DNA from: Bradyrhizobium manausense
Lineage (GTDB): Bacteria > Pseudomonadota > Alphaproteobacteria > Rhizobiales > Xanthobacteraceae
Direction: 5' to 3'
DNA: 36,139 bases
NCBI RefSeq assembly: GCF_001440035.1
Contig: NZ_LJYG01000099.1
Location: forward strand, 86,364 to 122,502
How positions within the stretch are numbered: the stretch's first letter is position 1; every line of letters begins with the position of its first letter. Shown one piece after another: positions 1 through 8,065 of the stretch. The notes below the pieces were generated by a model. The model did no database searches. It worked only from the letters and a program-made list of their open reading frames with translations, and had not been told where the DNA came from. The position numbers and the translations under genes are program-made.

Positions 1-93
1 GGCCGGCTCGGCGGTACGGCAGGGGCCGGCTCCTGGAGGGGCGTCATCTCCGGCGACCAGTGCAGCGGCACCTGGCAGGCGACAAGGACCTGA
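1..93 (+). CDS. C-terminal tail of an unidentified protein (partial)
   Basis: The first frame is open from the window edge to a TGA at 91-93. It encodes about 30 residues rich in Gly, Ser and Thr, with the end reading roughly SGDQCSGTWQATRT. Similar C-terminal 'CxGxW' endings occur in small exported hypothetical proteins of Bradyrhizobium, but that is recollection only. The frame converges on infC and stops just before the infC terminator. No function can be given and it may not be coding. Confidence 0.35.
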   Translation, partial: GRLGGTAGAGSWRGVISGDQCSGTWQATRT

Positions 94-130
94 AAACAAA
101 ACGGCCCGCCGGAGATCCGGACGGGCCGTT
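92..130 (-). terminator. Rho-independent terminator of infC
   Basis: On the minus strand an inverted repeat (positions 100-130) pairs AACGGCCCG with CGGGCCGTT and continues with CCGG pairs around a tiny loop. It is followed by a T-rich tract (TTTGTTTTC at 92-99). It lies 27 bases downstream of the infC stop. Only the minus side carries the T tract, so it serves infC. Confidence 0.85.
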
Positions 131-156
131 GAAACTTCGGCTCTAGCACGCCGATC

Positions 157-696
157 TCAGCGCGGCGCCAGCACCATGACGACCTGACGGCCCTCGAACC
201 GGGCGTCCTGCTCGACCTTGGCGAGCTCGGCGACGTCGGTCTTGATCTTGTCCAAAAGCTTGGTGCCGATCTCCTGGTGCGCCATTTCGCGGCCACGATA
301 GCGCAGGGTGATCTTGACCTTGTCGCCCTCTTCGAAGAACCGCAGCATCGCGCGCATCTTCACGTCGTAATCGTGGTCGTCGATCATCGGGCGGAGCTTG
401 ATCTCCTTGATCTCGACGGTCTTCTGCCGCTTGCGGGCTTCGGCGGCTTTCTTCTGGGCGGAATACTTGTACTTCCCGTAGTCCATGATCTTGCAGACGG
501 GAGGGCTGGTATTCGGCGAAATCTCGACGAGATCCATGCCAGCTTCCTGGGCCATCTTGACGGCCATCATCGTCTCGACGGTGCCCTTGTTGTCACCGTT
601 CTGGTCGATCAGCTGGATCTGCGCGTTGCGAATATCATCATTGATGCGCGGCCCGTCTTTGCTGGCTGGGGCCGGGGCTCTATTGGGACGGCGAAT
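157..696 (-). CDS. infC: Translation initiation factor IF-3
   Basis: IF-3 binds the 30S subunit, prevents premature 50S joining and checks the initiator codon-anticodon pair. The N-terminal domain begins RRPNRAPAP and carries the conserved GPRIND and IQLIDQNG segments. A lysine/arginine-rich linker ([17 protein letters not shown]) leads to the C-terminal domain with KEIKLRP and [11 protein letters not shown]. With the start at 696 the protein is 179 residues, the usual family length. That start is AUU, the non-canonical codon used for infC autoregulation in E. coli, and a GGAG lies 8 bases upstream. A TTG at 759 would add 21 residues that do not look like the family and has no Shine-Dalgarno. 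The gene ends at a strong terminator. Confidence 0.97.
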   Translation of the reverse strand: MRRPNRAPAPASKDGPRINDDIRNAQIQLIDQNGDNKGTVETMMAVKMAQEAGMDLVEISPNTSPPVCKIMDYGKYKYSAQKKAAEARKRQKTVEIKEIKLRPMIDDHDYDVKMRAMLRFFEEGDKVKITLRYRGREMAHQEIGTKLLDKIKTDVAELAKVEQDARFEGRQVVMVLAPR

Positions 697-708
697 GGGT
701 GGTTCTCC
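694..708 (-). promoter_or_regulatory. infC: infC ribosome binding site with AUU start codon
   Basis: Read on the minus strand the segment is GGAG, eight bases, then ATT followed by the codons for RRPNR. No ATG, GTG or TTG lies near the expected N terminus in this frame. In enterobacteria an AUU start lets IF-3 repress its own translation because IF-3 discriminates against weak start codons. The same logic probably applies here by inference. Confidence 0.8.
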
Positions 709-948
709 AAAGTTGTGAAAGGAAGCGGCTATTTTGAAGGAAGATGCTGATGCCGGCAAGCAAGTCGCCCGTGCCGGAAGCGAGAAACCCTCAAATGCGA
801 GGCATTTTGGTCACGCCTATCGGCACGGTGCTCGACATAGACACCTTGCCTCTGTTCCGCAAGCGTCCCAAAGGGACAATGCCGAGATAGGCTTGCCTCG
901 CGGAATACGCCTTGGGACCTCAAACCCCACAACAAGAGTAAACGTTCC

Positions 949-1791
949 ATGACCTCAGCAATTCCCGATGCCGTGCTCGACTTCATCGATGTTGGCGAGG
1001 GTTCGTCGGCGCGCCGGATCGCGGTTCGCCACCGCGCCGGGCGAGGATCTGGGCCCGGCCAAGGACCTGGTCTCGTCTGGCTCGGCGGTTTCAAATCGGA
1101 CATGCAGGGCGGCAAGGCGGTAGCGCTGGATGGCTGGGCCGGCGAGCATGGCCGCGCCGCCGTCAGGTTCGACTACTCCGGCCACGGCGAATCCAGCGGC
1201 GATTTCGCCGATGGAACCATCGGCAGCTGGCTCGAGGACAGCATCGCCGTGTTCGAGCGCTTCTGCACCGGCCCGCAAATCCTGATCGGCTCCTCCATGG
1301 GCGGCTGGATGGCCCTGCTGCTCGCGCGCGAGATCAAGAGGCGCCAAGAGAGCCTGCAAGAGAACCAGCAAGAGAACCAGCAAGCCAAAGCCTCGCTCGC
1401 GGGCCTGGTGCTGATCGCACCCGCGCCCGACTTCACCGAAGAGCTGATCTGGAAGAATTTTTCGCCCGAGGTGAAGCAGGAGATCGAGACCAAGGGCTTT
1501 TGGCTCAGGCCATCCGAATATGGCGACGGCACGCCCTATCCGATCACACGCAAGCTGATCGAGGAGGGGCGCAACCATCTGGTGCTCGGCGGCGCCATCG
1601 ATCTCGGCTGTCCGGTGCGCATCCTGCAAGGCGCCCAGGACCCTGACGTGCCGTGGCAGCACGCGTTTGCGCTGACCCACCGCCTGCCGGCCGACGACGT
1701 CGTGCTCACCCTGATCCAGGACGGCGACCACCGCCTGTCCCGCCCGCAAGACATCGCGCGCATTCTTGCCGCGGTGGCGGAGATCGGGTGA
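949..1791 (+). CDS. Alpha/beta hydrolase (ABHD10/BPHL-like serine hydrolase)
   Basis: A 280-residue serine hydrolase, probably a cytosolic esterase or thioesterase of unknown substrate. The nucleophile elbow GSSMGG puts the catalytic Ser at residue 116. The acid is probably Asp231 in GAQDPDVP and the base His261 in DGDHRLS. The early segment LVWLGGFKSDMQGGK followed by FDYSGHGESSG is typical of the group containing human ABHD10. There is no signal peptide. The ATG at 949 follows a weak AAGAG. The gene is divergent from infC and stands alone. A Gln/Glu/Asn-rich insertion (residues ~133-146) after the nucleophile helix is encoded by a 12-base tandem repeat. Substrate cannot be inferred. Confidence 0.9.
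   Translation: MTSAIPDAVLDFIDVGEGSSARRIAVRHRAGRGSGPGQGPGLVWLGGFKSDMQGGKAVALDGWAGEHGRAAVRFDYSGHGESSGDFADGTIGSWLEDSIAVFERFCTGPQILIGSSMGGWMALLLAREIKRRQESLQENQQENQQAKASLAGLVLIAPAPDFTEELIWKNFSPEVKQEIETKGFWLRPSEYGDGTPYPITRKLIEEGRNHLVLGGAIDLGCPVRILQGAQDPDVPWQHAFALTHRLPADDVVLTLIQDGDHRLSRPQDIARILAAVAEIG
1357..1380 (+). repeat. In-frame 12-base tandem duplication
   Basis: The unit CAAGAGAACCAG occurs twice in direct tandem (1357-1368 and 1369-1380), encoding QENQQENQ inside the hydrolase gene. A degenerate neighbour (CCAAGAGAGCC) precedes it. The repeat keeps the reading frame and sits in a surface loop region. Confidence 0.85.
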
Positions 1792-1800
1792 GGGGATAAC

Positions 1801-1904
1801 CGTCATTCCGGGGCGCGACGAAGTCGCGAGCCCGAATCCATCGGGCCGCAGAAATGGTGGTGGAATGGATTCCGGGTTCGCGCTACGCGCGCCCCGGAAT
1901 GACG
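1801..1904. repeat. Rhizobial intergenic palindromic element (family A)
   Basis: A perfect 17-base inverted repeat, CGTCATTCCGGGGCGCG at 1801-1817 and its complement at 1888-1904, encloses a second nested pairing (GAATCC/GGATTC). A related element with the same outer arms occurs at 15026-15127. Its position between two convergent gene ends is typical of RIME/REP-like repeats in Rhizobiales. Confidence 0.85.
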
Positions 1905-1914
1905 GGCAGTGTAG

Positions 1915-2712
1915 CTACCGCTTCGACGGATTCGCCATCGGCTTGCGCTGCGCCAGCGCTGCCACCGTCGCGGTGCCGATCGGGCCCTGCTCGTCGTAGA
2001 GCCAGCATTCGCCGATCGCGACGCCATCGGTGGCGTGATGGTTTACCACTTCGAAGCCGATCCAGTTCGTCACCGGCAGGCGATGCAGATAGATCGTCAC
2101 GTCGCTGTTGATGTAGCCGAGCCCCTTGTCGCCGGCGTTGGCAAACGGACTGGCGAAATCGGCGCCAACAGCGACATGCACGAACGGCGTCATCGGCATG
2201 CCGGCCACGAGCTCACGCACCTCGCTCATCCAGAGCCGGCGCGGTCCGAGCGAACCCATGTGTCCGACGATCGGCCGCGTCGTCCATTTGCCGTTCATGC
2301 CGAGCCTGGGATCGGTGGGTTTTGGAATGTCTGATGGCTTCGGCACGTCCCAGTTCGGCGGCGACCAGACATTGCCGTCAGGGTTCTGCGTCCGCCGCAA
2401 CATCTGGCACGAGGCGCGCGCCATGCTGACGCCGCCGGAGAAGAATTCCGCCTCCACCACACGGATGCGCATTCCGTCACGCACCAGCTTTGTTGTCACG
2501 TTGATCGGCTTGTCGATGGTCGGCAGCCGAAACATGTCGACGGTCAATCGCGCCGGCACGAAGTCAGGACCGGAATGGCGCTCCTCGATGGCGAAGCCGA
2601 GCAGGCCGACGATGACGCGTCCGTGCAGCGATTTCGGATCCCAGGGGCCGCTCGCCACTTCCGTCGGATGGAATGTCTCGCCGTCGCGGGTGAAGAAAGG
2701 GATGTTTGTCAT
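1915..2712 (-). CDS. Thioesterase-like (hot-dog) family protein, TesB-type
   Basis: A 265-residue protein resembling the acyl-CoA thioesterase-like group with two fused hot-dog folds. The N-terminal half contains GPWDPKSLHGRVIVGLLGFAIE, and ARLTVDMFRLPTID and TKLVRDGMRIRVVEAEF are typical of the first hot dog. The second half has YINSDVTIYLHRLP, NWIGFEVVNH and AIGECWLYDEQGPIGTA. It probably hydrolyses or binds acyl-CoA thioesters in the cytosol, with unknown chain specificity. The ATG at 2712 is chosen because any earlier start (up to 2781) falls in or near the adjacent repeat and adds non-family residues. No good Shine-Dalgarno is visible. It lies between two repeats and has no obvious operon partner. 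Confidence 0.85.
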   Translation of the reverse strand: MTNIPFFTRDGETFHPTEVASGPWDPKSLHGRVIVGLLGFAIEERHSGPDFVPARLTVDMFRLPTIDKPINVTTKLVRDGMRIRVVEAEFFSGGVSMARASCQMLRRTQNPDGNVWSPPNWDVPKPSDIPKPTDPRLGMNGKWTTRPIVGHMGSLGPRRLWMSEVRELVAGMPMTPFVHVAVGADFASPFANAGDKGLGYINSDVTIYLHRLPVTNWIGFEVVNHHATDGVAIGECWLYDEQGPIGTATVAALAQRKPMANPSKR

Positions 2713-2772
2713 GGCGCGCGAGATTGCGGGAATGAACGGGGAAATCAAGGGTGATGCACGTCCCCACACTCC

Positions 2773-2881
2773 CGCTGTCATCGCCCGGCTCGACCGGGCG
2801 ATCCAGTACGCCGAGGCAGCAGTGATTGAGCCGAAAAGCCGCGGCGTACTGGATTCCCCGCCTTCGCGGGGAATAACAGCG
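2773..2881. repeat. Rhizobial intergenic palindromic element (family B)
   Basis: Long imperfect inverted repeat with arms CAGTACGCCG (2804-2813) and CGGCGTACTG (2842-2851), and outer arms GCTGTCAT and ATAACAGC. Internal small hairpins GCCCGG/CCGGGC and CCCCGC/GCGGGG are also present. It fills the gap between the thioesterase start and the queG stop. I recognise this pattern as common in Bradyrhizobium genomes. Confidence 0.8.
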
Positions 2882-2886
2882 GTGGG

Positions 2887-4014
2887 TTAGGAGGCGGCTT
2901 GCCACTCCTCACGCACACTCTGGTCCGGCTCCTTGTTCAGCGCATCGGCTTGCATCGCCTCGAACTCATCCCTCTCCAGCAACTGCCGCAACGCCCACAC
3001 CGCAGCGCCACGCACCAGAGGGTTCGCATCGTCAAGCAATCGCCGCGCCTCGTCCGCCAACGTAACGTCGCCGGAATTGCCAATCGCGATCAGCACATTG
3101 CGCAGGAACCGGTCGCGGCCAATCCGCTTCACCGGCGACTTCGTGAACAGCGCGCGAAACGCGGCGTCGTCGAGTCGCGCCAGTTCGGCCAGCTCCGGTG
3201 CACGCAACTCATGCCGCGCGCCGAGTTTTGCTTCGCGGCCCTGTTGCGCAAACTTGTTCCAGGGACACGCCGCCAGGCAATCGTCGCAGCCATAGATGCG
3301 GTTGCCGATGGCCTTGCGAAACTCCTGCGGGATAGGTCCCTTGTTCTCGATGGTCAGATACGAGATGCAGCGCCGCGCATCGAGCTTGTAGGGCGCCGGA
3401 AACGCCGCGGTTGGGCAGATGTCCAGGCAAGCCCGGCACGAGCCGCAATGGTCGATCTCGGCGGAGTCGCGCGGCAGTTCGAGCGTGGTGTAGATCGCGC
3501 CGAGAAACAGCCATGAGCCGAATTCGCGCGAAACCAGATTGGTGTGCTTGCCCTGCCAGCCGAGATGCGCGGCCTGCGCCAAGGGCTTCTCCATCACCGC
3601 CGCGGTGTCGACGAATACTTTCACTTCGCTCGGGGCAGTCGCGACCAGCCAGCGCGCCAGCGCTTTCAGCCGTTTCTTGATGAGGTCGTGATAATCGTCG
3701 CCCTGCGCATAGACCGAGATCGCCGCGCGCGTGCGCTGCTTCAGGATCGCGAGCGGATCCTGGTCGGGGCCGTAATTGACGCCCAGCATGATCACGCTGC
3801 GCACGTCGCTCCACAGCCCGCGCGGATCGACGCGCCGCTCCGGCTGACTCGCAAGCCAGTCCATGTCGCCGTGTCCGCCCGTGGCGATGAATTCGAGAAA
3901 ATGCGCGCCGGCCTTCTCGATCGTGCCAGGCTCGGTGATGCCGATGCAGTCGAAGCCGAGCGCGCGCGCTTCGCGTGCCAGCTGAGCCTTCAGTTCAGTC
4001 GGATCAAGGCTCAG
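2887..4014 (-). CDS. queG: Epoxyqueuosine reductase QueG
   Basis: QueG is the cobalamin- and [4Fe-4S]-dependent enzyme that reduces epoxyqueuosine to queuosine in tRNA wobble positions. Two ferredoxin-like cysteine groups are visible: [12 protein letters not shown] (from about residue 190) and [10 protein letters not shown] (from about 243). The DUF1730-type N-terminal region includes the conserved [21 protein letters not shown], whose Asp (about 136) matches the family catalytic acid. A short HEAT-like C terminus ([15 protein letters not shown]) is normal. The protein should begin near [11 protein letters not shown]. There the codon is CTG, overlapping the fzlA stop as CTGA. The nearest canonical in-frame starts are GTG at 4062 and ATG at 4140, both inside fzlA. 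Translation is probably coupled to fzlA. The function is secure but the exact start is not. Confidence 0.93.
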   Translation of the reverse strand: MSLDPTELKAQLAREARALGFDCIGITEPGTIEKAGAHFLEFIATGGHGDMDWLASQPERRVDPRGLWSDVRSVIMLGVNYGPDQDPLAILKQRTRAAISVYAQGDDYHDLIKKRLKALARWLVATAPSEVKVFVDTAAVMEKPLAQAAHLGWQGKHTNLVSREFGSWLFLGAIYTTLELPRDSAEIDHCGSCRACLDICPTAAFPAPYKLDARRCISYLTIENKGPIPQEFRKAIGNRIYGCDDCLAACPWNKFAQQGREAKLGARHELRAPELAELARLDDAAFRALFTKSPVKRIGRDRFLRNVLIAIGNSGDVTLADEARRLLDDANPLVRGAAVWALRQLLERDEFEAMQADALNKEPDQSVREEWQAAS

Positions 4015-4703
4015 AAATCCAGGTCCACGTAGGTTCGCGACGCCGGCACGCCCGCCAGCCACTCGCTCAGCAGCGGGCGGAACGACGGGCGGGATTTCAC
4101 CCGCGCGTACCACGCCTTTGCTGCGTCGTCCTCGCTCCATGGCACGTCGCCCAGATAGTCGATCGCCGAGAGATGCGCCGCGGCGGCGAGATCCGCGTAA
4201 GTGAGCCGGTCGCCGGCAAGGAAGTTACGCGTCTGCGCCAGCCAGCCGATATAGGCGAGATGATAGCGCACGTTTGCTTTGGCAGCGCGCATGATATCGG
4301 CTGAGGGCGGCCCACCGCCGTGCTCTTCGCTCATGAAGCGCTTGTAGATGCGCTCGGTGACGAGCGGGTGCGACACTTCCTCGAAGAACTTTTCGTTGAA
4401 CCAGGCCATCAGCCGGCGCACCTCGACGCGCTCGGCGATCGTCTCCGGCATCAGGCGCTTGGGTCCCATCTCGGCGCCGTAGGCCTCGTCGAGATACTCC
4501 GCGATGATCGCGGCGCCCGGGATCGGCGGTTGCTCGTCGTCCACCATCACAGGCGTCGTGCCGGCCGCGTTGAGCAGCAGAAATGCCTCGCGCCGTTCCC
4601 AGCTGCGTTCTTCCGTGAGCCTCAATTCGAGCCCGTATTCGCCCGCGATCAGGCGGATGAAGCGCGAATGCGGGCAAAACGGATGATGGAACAGCGTAAA
4701 CAT
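4011..4703 (-). CDS. fzlA: FzlA-type GST-like FtsZ-binding protein
   Basis: A 230-residue glutathione S-transferase fold protein. The thioredoxin-like half begins [18 protein letters not shown], and the helical half holds [20 protein letters not shown] and [29 protein letters not shown]. In Caulobacter and Agrobacterium the FzlA family binds FtsZ filaments, curves them, and is needed for division. The pattern here fits FzlA better than a generic detoxifying GST: the HHP..P.SRF..L start, a Trp at residue 35, the 230-residue length and the extreme C terminus VDLDF, a tail known to matter in Caulobacter FzlA. Gene context with queG, which it overlaps, supports this. An ordinary GST is the alternative. 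Confidence 0.82.
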   Translation of the reverse strand: MFTLFHHPFCPHSRFIRLIAGEYGLELRLTEERSWERREAFLLLNAAGTTPVMVDDEQPPIPGAAIIAEYLDEAYGAEMGPKRLMPETIAERVEVRRLMAWFNEKFFEEVSHPLVTERIYKRFMSEEHGGGPPSADIMRAAKANVRYHLAYIGWLAQTRNFLAGDRLTYADLAAAAHLSAIDYLGDVPWSEDDAAKAWYARVKSRPSFRPLLSEWLAGVPASRTYVDLDF

Positions 4704-4870
4704 GCAGCCTTTGACTATTTGATGGTGCTTAAGAATCCATCAATGTTGTGCGGTGCCACACTAGTCCTTCAAATCAGTGAGGCAAGGCGCGATAGCGCAT
4801 TTTGCGATTGCGAGCGAGGGGCGAATAGGCGAGAAGAGCCCCGCTTTTCCAGCGGAAATGGACCGTAAAT

Positions 4871-5677
4871 ATGTCAGATGCAATACGGGCAGTGATCCTC
4901 GGCATCATCGAGGGTGTAACCGAGTTCCTTCCCGTGTCCTCGACCGGCCATCTGCTGTTGGCCGAACGCTTCTTCGGCCTCGGCGAGGGCGCGTTCTGGG
5001 ATTCGTTTACGGTTCTGATCCAGCTGGGCGCGATCCTCGCGATCGTCGGGCTCTATTTCAAGAAGCTGTGGGACGTCGCGATCGGCATGTTCACGGGCGA
5101 TGCCTATGCGCGACGGTTCGTGATCGGCGTGCTGGTGGCGTTCCTCCCCGCCGTCGTCGTCGGCCTCGTTGCCGGCAAATATATCAAGAGCGTGCTGTTC
5201 AATCCCTGGGTCGTGTGTTTCACGCTGATCGTCGGCGGCGCCATCCTGCTCTGGGTCGACCGGCTCGATCTCAAGCCGCGCGAGCATGACGCCACCAAAT
5301 TTCCGCTGCTGATGTATCTCTATATCGGCATCGCGCAGTGCGTCGCGATGATCCCGGGCGTGTCGCGCTCCGGCGCCAGCATCGTCGCGGCGATGCTGCT
5401 TGGCGCCGACAAGCGGGCGGCGGCGGAGTTCTCGTTCTTCCTCGCCATCCCCACCATGATCGGCGCCTTCGCCTACGATTTCTACAAGAACCGCTCCGAG
5501 ATGACGATGGACCATATGGGCATCGTCGCGATCGGTTTCGTGGTGTCGTTCATCACCGCGATCATCGTGGTGAAGAGTTTCCTGGAATACGTCACCCGCC
5601 ACGGCTTCGTGGTGTTCGCCTGGTGGCGCGTCATCGTCGGCACGCTCGGCCTGATCGCGCTGGCGCTGGGGCGTTAA
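4871..5677 (+). CDS. uppP: Undecaprenyl-diphosphatase UppP (BacA)
   Basis: Integral membrane enzyme that dephosphorylates undecaprenyl diphosphate to the lipid carrier used for peptidoglycan and surface polysaccharides. It has the family length (268 residues). The first signature EGVTEFLPVSSTGHLLL (residues 14-30) carries the two essential glutamates (14 and 18). The second, [10 protein letters not shown] (162-171), carries the catalytic Arg166. About seven to eight hydrophobic helices are evident. The ATG at 4871 follows a loosely placed GGA-rich segment. It is divergent from fzlA. Its product is the acceptor class used by the prenyl-phosphate enzymes encoded at 5.9-8.0 and 13-14.3 kb, though no operon link is seen. 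Confidence 0.97.
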   Translation: MSDAIRAVILGIIEGVTEFLPVSSTGHLLLAERFFGLGEGAFWDSFTVLIQLGAILAIVGLYFKKLWDVAIGMFTGDAYARRFVIGVLVAFLPAVVVGLVAGKYIKSVLFNPWVVCFTLIVGGAILLWVDRLDLKPREHDATKFPLLMYLYIGIAQCVAMIPGVSRSGASIVAAMLLGADKRAAAEFSFFLAIPTMIGAFAYDFYKNRSEMTMDHMGIVAIGFVVSFITAIIVVKSFLEYVTRHGFVVFAWWRVIVGTLGLIALALGR

Positions 5678-5693
5678 GTTTTGTGGTCCTCCT

Positions 5694-5814
5694 GTAGCCC
5701 GGATGGAGCGCAAGCGTAATCCGGGATCGTGCCACAAGCGCTGCTGCCCCGGATTGCGCGGAGCCTGTCATCGGGCGGCGCGTCGCGCCGACCCGTCGGC
5801 TCCGTCCGGGCTAC
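5694..5814. repeat. Rhizobial intergenic palindromic element (family C)
   Basis: The arms GTAGCCCGGATGGAGC (from 5694) and GGCTCCGTCCGGGCTAC (ending 5814) are near-complementary. Internal ATCCGGG/CCCCGGAT segments form a second pairing. It directly follows the uppP stop and may stabilise or terminate its transcript. Confidence 0.8.
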
Positions 5815-5930
5815 GCCAACGGCGCTACGCCGTTAACCTTTGAAAACTCGCCGACAAGCCTCAACCCAATATCAGCTTTTGACCGCTAGGCAGTTCCTGG
5901 GGCGGGATGGCCCGCAGGCGGAGCTGTGCG

Positions 5931-7256
5931 ATGACGACAGTCAGCGGCTGGGGGCGCTTCCCGGTCGTCGATAGCGAAATGCTGAGGCCGCGGTCGTTCG
6001 AGGCTGTGGGGGAGGCTGTCGTTGCCGGCTCGGTAGCGAGGGGCAATGGCCGCGCCTATGGCGATGCCGCGATCGGCACCGCCAGAACCATCACCATGAC
6101 GGCGTTCGACCGGGTGAGGTCGTTCGATCCCGTGACCGGCCGCATTCGCGTTGAAGCCGGCGTGCTGCTGTCCGACCTGATCGACACCTTTGGCCCACGC
6201 GGCTTCCTGCCATCAGTGGTGCCGGGCACGCGCTTCGTCTCGGTCGGCGGCGCGATCGCCGCCGACGTGCATGGCAAGAACCATCATTGCGAGGGCGGTT
6301 TCGGCCGCTACGTCGATAGCATCCTGCTGCGCACCGGTTCCGGCGAGACCATCGAAGCCTCGCGCGAGCAGAATTCCGATGCCTTCTTCGCAACCGTCGG
6401 CGGCATGGGCCTCACCGGCGTGATCCTCGAAGCGACGATGCGGCTTCGCCCGGTCGAGACAGGCTGGATTCGGGAGCGGGTGATCTCCGCGTCCGATCTC
6501 GATGCGGCCATGCGCGCGCTGGAGGCCGGCGATTCCGCGACTTATTCGGTGGCGTGGATCGATTGCGTGGCGCGCGGGCGTAACCTTGGCCGCTCCTTGA
6601 TCTATCTGGGGGAGCATGCCGGCCGGGACGAGCTGGCCGAAGGCGCAGTGGTGTTTCCCGTCGGCAAACCACCGGCGCTCGCGGTGCCGCTCGACCTGCC
6701 GTCGGTCACGCTCAATCCCACCAGCGTCCGTGCCTTCAACGAGCTCTATTACCGCGTGGGCGCGCGCCGCGCCGGTGGCGATCATGTGGTCTCGCTCTAT
6801 CCGTATTTCTTCCCGCTCGACAGTCTCGGCGGCTGGAATCGCATTTATGGACGGCGCGGCTTCCTGCAGCATCAATGCGTGATCCCGGAGGCTGCCGCGC
6901 GCGAGGTACTCGGCGACATCCTCGATCGCGTCGCGAGGCGCGGCGATGCGTCGTTCCTCGCGGTGCTCAAGAAGCTCGGTCATGGCGACGGGCTGCTGTC
7001 GTTTCCGCTGCCCGGCTACACGCTGGCGCTGGATTTCCCGGTGAACGGCGACATCCTGACTTTCCTCGACGAGATCGACCGCCTGGTCGTCGCCGCCGGC
7101 GGCCGGCTCTACCTCGCAAAAGACTCACGCCAGTCGCGCGCGACGTTCGAGGCCGGCTATCCGGCGTTGCAGCGCTTCAAGGCGATCCGCAAGTCGCTCG
7201 ATCCCGACGGGGCGATCCGCTCAAAATTGTCACAACGCCTGTTCGATGAGGTTTAA
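5931..7256 (+). CDS. dprE1: DprE1-like FAD-dependent oxidoreductase (decaprenylphosphoryl-ribose oxidase type)
   Basis: This 441-residue flavoprotein probably oxidises the C2' hydroxyl of polyprenylphosphoryl-D-ribose, the first half of its epimerisation to the arabinose donor. The FAD-binding domain shows GNGRAYGDAA (residues 38-47) and VGGAIAADVHGKNHH (His114 region), both hallmarks of DprE1. The C-terminal substrate domain ends with DFPV..., GGRLYLAKDSR (Lys397, equivalent to the essential Lys of mycobacterial DprE1) and RKSLDPDG. The residue matching the benzothiazinone-target Cys387 of M. tuberculosis is Ala366. The ATG at 5931 is preceded by GGAG at 7 bases; an ATG at 5907 has no such site. 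The next gene, DprE2-like, starts 3 bases after the stop. A general sugar-lactone oxidase is the weaker alternative. Confidence 0.88.
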   Translation: MTTVSGWGRFPVVDSEMLRPRSFEAVGEAVVAGSVARGNGRAYGDAAIGTARTITMTAFDRVRSFDPVTGRIRVEAGVLLSDLIDTFGPRGFLPSVVPGTRFVSVGGAIAADVHGKNHHCEGGFGRYVDSILLRTGSGETIEASREQNSDAFFATVGGMGLTGVILEATMRLRPVETGWIRERVISASDLDAAMRALEAGDSATYSVAWIDCVARGRNLGRSLIYLGEHAGRDELAEGAVVFPVGKPPALAVPLDLPSVTLNPTSVRAFNELYYRVGARRAGGDHVVSLYPYFFPLDSLGGWNRIYGRRGFLQHQCVIPEAAAREVLGDILDRVARRGDASFLAVLKKLGHGDGLLSFPLPGYTLALDFPVNGDILTFLDEIDRLVVAAGGRLYLAKDSRQSRATFEAGYPALQRFKAIRKSLDPDGAIRSKLSQRLFDEV

Positions 7257-7259
7257 GCG

Positions 7260-8000
7260 GTGACGTCACGCAAGTCAGTTCTGGTGCTCGGTGGCTCCTC
7301 CGATATCGGCCGCGCCGCCGCGCGCGCCTTCGCCAAGGCCGGCTACGATGTCGCGCTCGCAGGTCGCGATGCCGCAGCGCTCGAGCCTGACGCCGCCGAT
7401 CTGCGCGCGCGCTACGATATCGAAGCGAGCACGCGAACCTTCGATGTGCTCGACACCGCATCTTTTGACGGCTTTGTCGCCGGCCTTCCCGTCTTGCCCG
7501 ACGTCGTGATCTCGATCGTCGGATTGCTGGGTGTGCAGCAAAAGGCCGAGAGCGACCTCGCCCACGCCGCCACCATCATGCGCTCCAATTATGAGGGACC
7601 GTCGCTGATCCTCGGCCTGTTCGCGGAGAAGTTTTTAGGCCGCGGCAACGGCACCATTGTCGGCGTGTCGTCCGTGGCCGGTGATCGCGGCCGCGCCTCG
7701 AACTATGTCTACGGCTCGGCGAAAGCAGGCTTCTCCGCCTTCCTCTCAGGCCTGCGCGCCCGCGCCAGCCGCGGCGGCGTGCATGTCGTCACCGTCAAGC
7801 CGGGCTTCGTCCGCACCAAAATGACCGAGGGCATGAAGCTGATCGGTCCGCTCACGGTCGAAGCGCCTGTCGTCGGCGATGCAATCCTCCGCGCCGTCGA
7901 GAAGAAGACCGACGTCGTCTATGTCAGCGGCATCTGGCGCGTCGTGATGCTGATCATCAAGGCGCTGCCGGAAGTGGTGTTCAAGAAGCTGAAGTTTTAG
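7260..8000 (+). CDS. dprE2: DprE2-like short-chain dehydrogenase (decaprenylphosphoryl-2-keto-ribose reductase type)
   Basis: A 246-residue SDR that probably reduces the 2'-keto intermediate made by the preceding flavoprotein, completing ribose-to-arabinose epimerisation on the lipid carrier. The NAD(P)-binding segment is LVLGGSSDIGRAAARAFAKAG (residues 8-28). The active site segment SSVAGDRGRASNYVYGSAKAG holds Ser, Tyr and Lys in the order typical of DprE2. The C terminus is hydrophobic (VVMLIIKALPEVVF), suggesting membrane contact as in mycobacterial DprE2. The start is GTG at 7260, 3 bases after the dprE1 stop, so translation is probably coupled. Function is inferred from pairing with dprE1. 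Confidence 0.88.
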   Translation: MTSRKSVLVLGGSSDIGRAAARAFAKAGYDVALAGRDAAALEPDAADLRARYDIEASTRTFDVLDTASFDGFVAGLPVLPDVVISIVGLLGVQQKAESDLAHAATIMRSNYEGPSLILGLFAEKFLGRGNGTIVGVSSVAGDRGRASNYVYGSAKAGFSAFLSGLRARASRGGVHVVTVKPGFVRTKMTEGMKLIGPLTVEAPVVGDAILRAVEKKTDVVYVSGIWRVVMLIIKALPEVVFKKLKF

Positions 8001-8031
8001 AGCCGTCTTTCGCCGCACCATCGGTGCGCTC

Positions 8032-8057
8032 CCTCTCCCGCAAGCAAGCGGGCGAGG
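8032..8057. terminator. Hairpin between convergent genes
   Basis: CCTCTCCCGC (8032-8041) pairs with GCGGGCGAGG (8048-8057) apart from one mismatch, around a 6-base loop. It sits between the stops of the DprE2-like gene and the NDUFA9-like gene. There is no T tract. The sequence resembles a short remnant of the repeat family seen complete at 24225-24344. Confidence 0.4.
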
Positions 8058-8065
8058 TGAGCACC

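Noticed and set aside
4711..4740. TTGACT followed by a possible -10 in the fzlA-uppP gap
   Set aside because: The hexamer at 17-base spacing is AATCCA, too far from TATAAT to claim a promoter.
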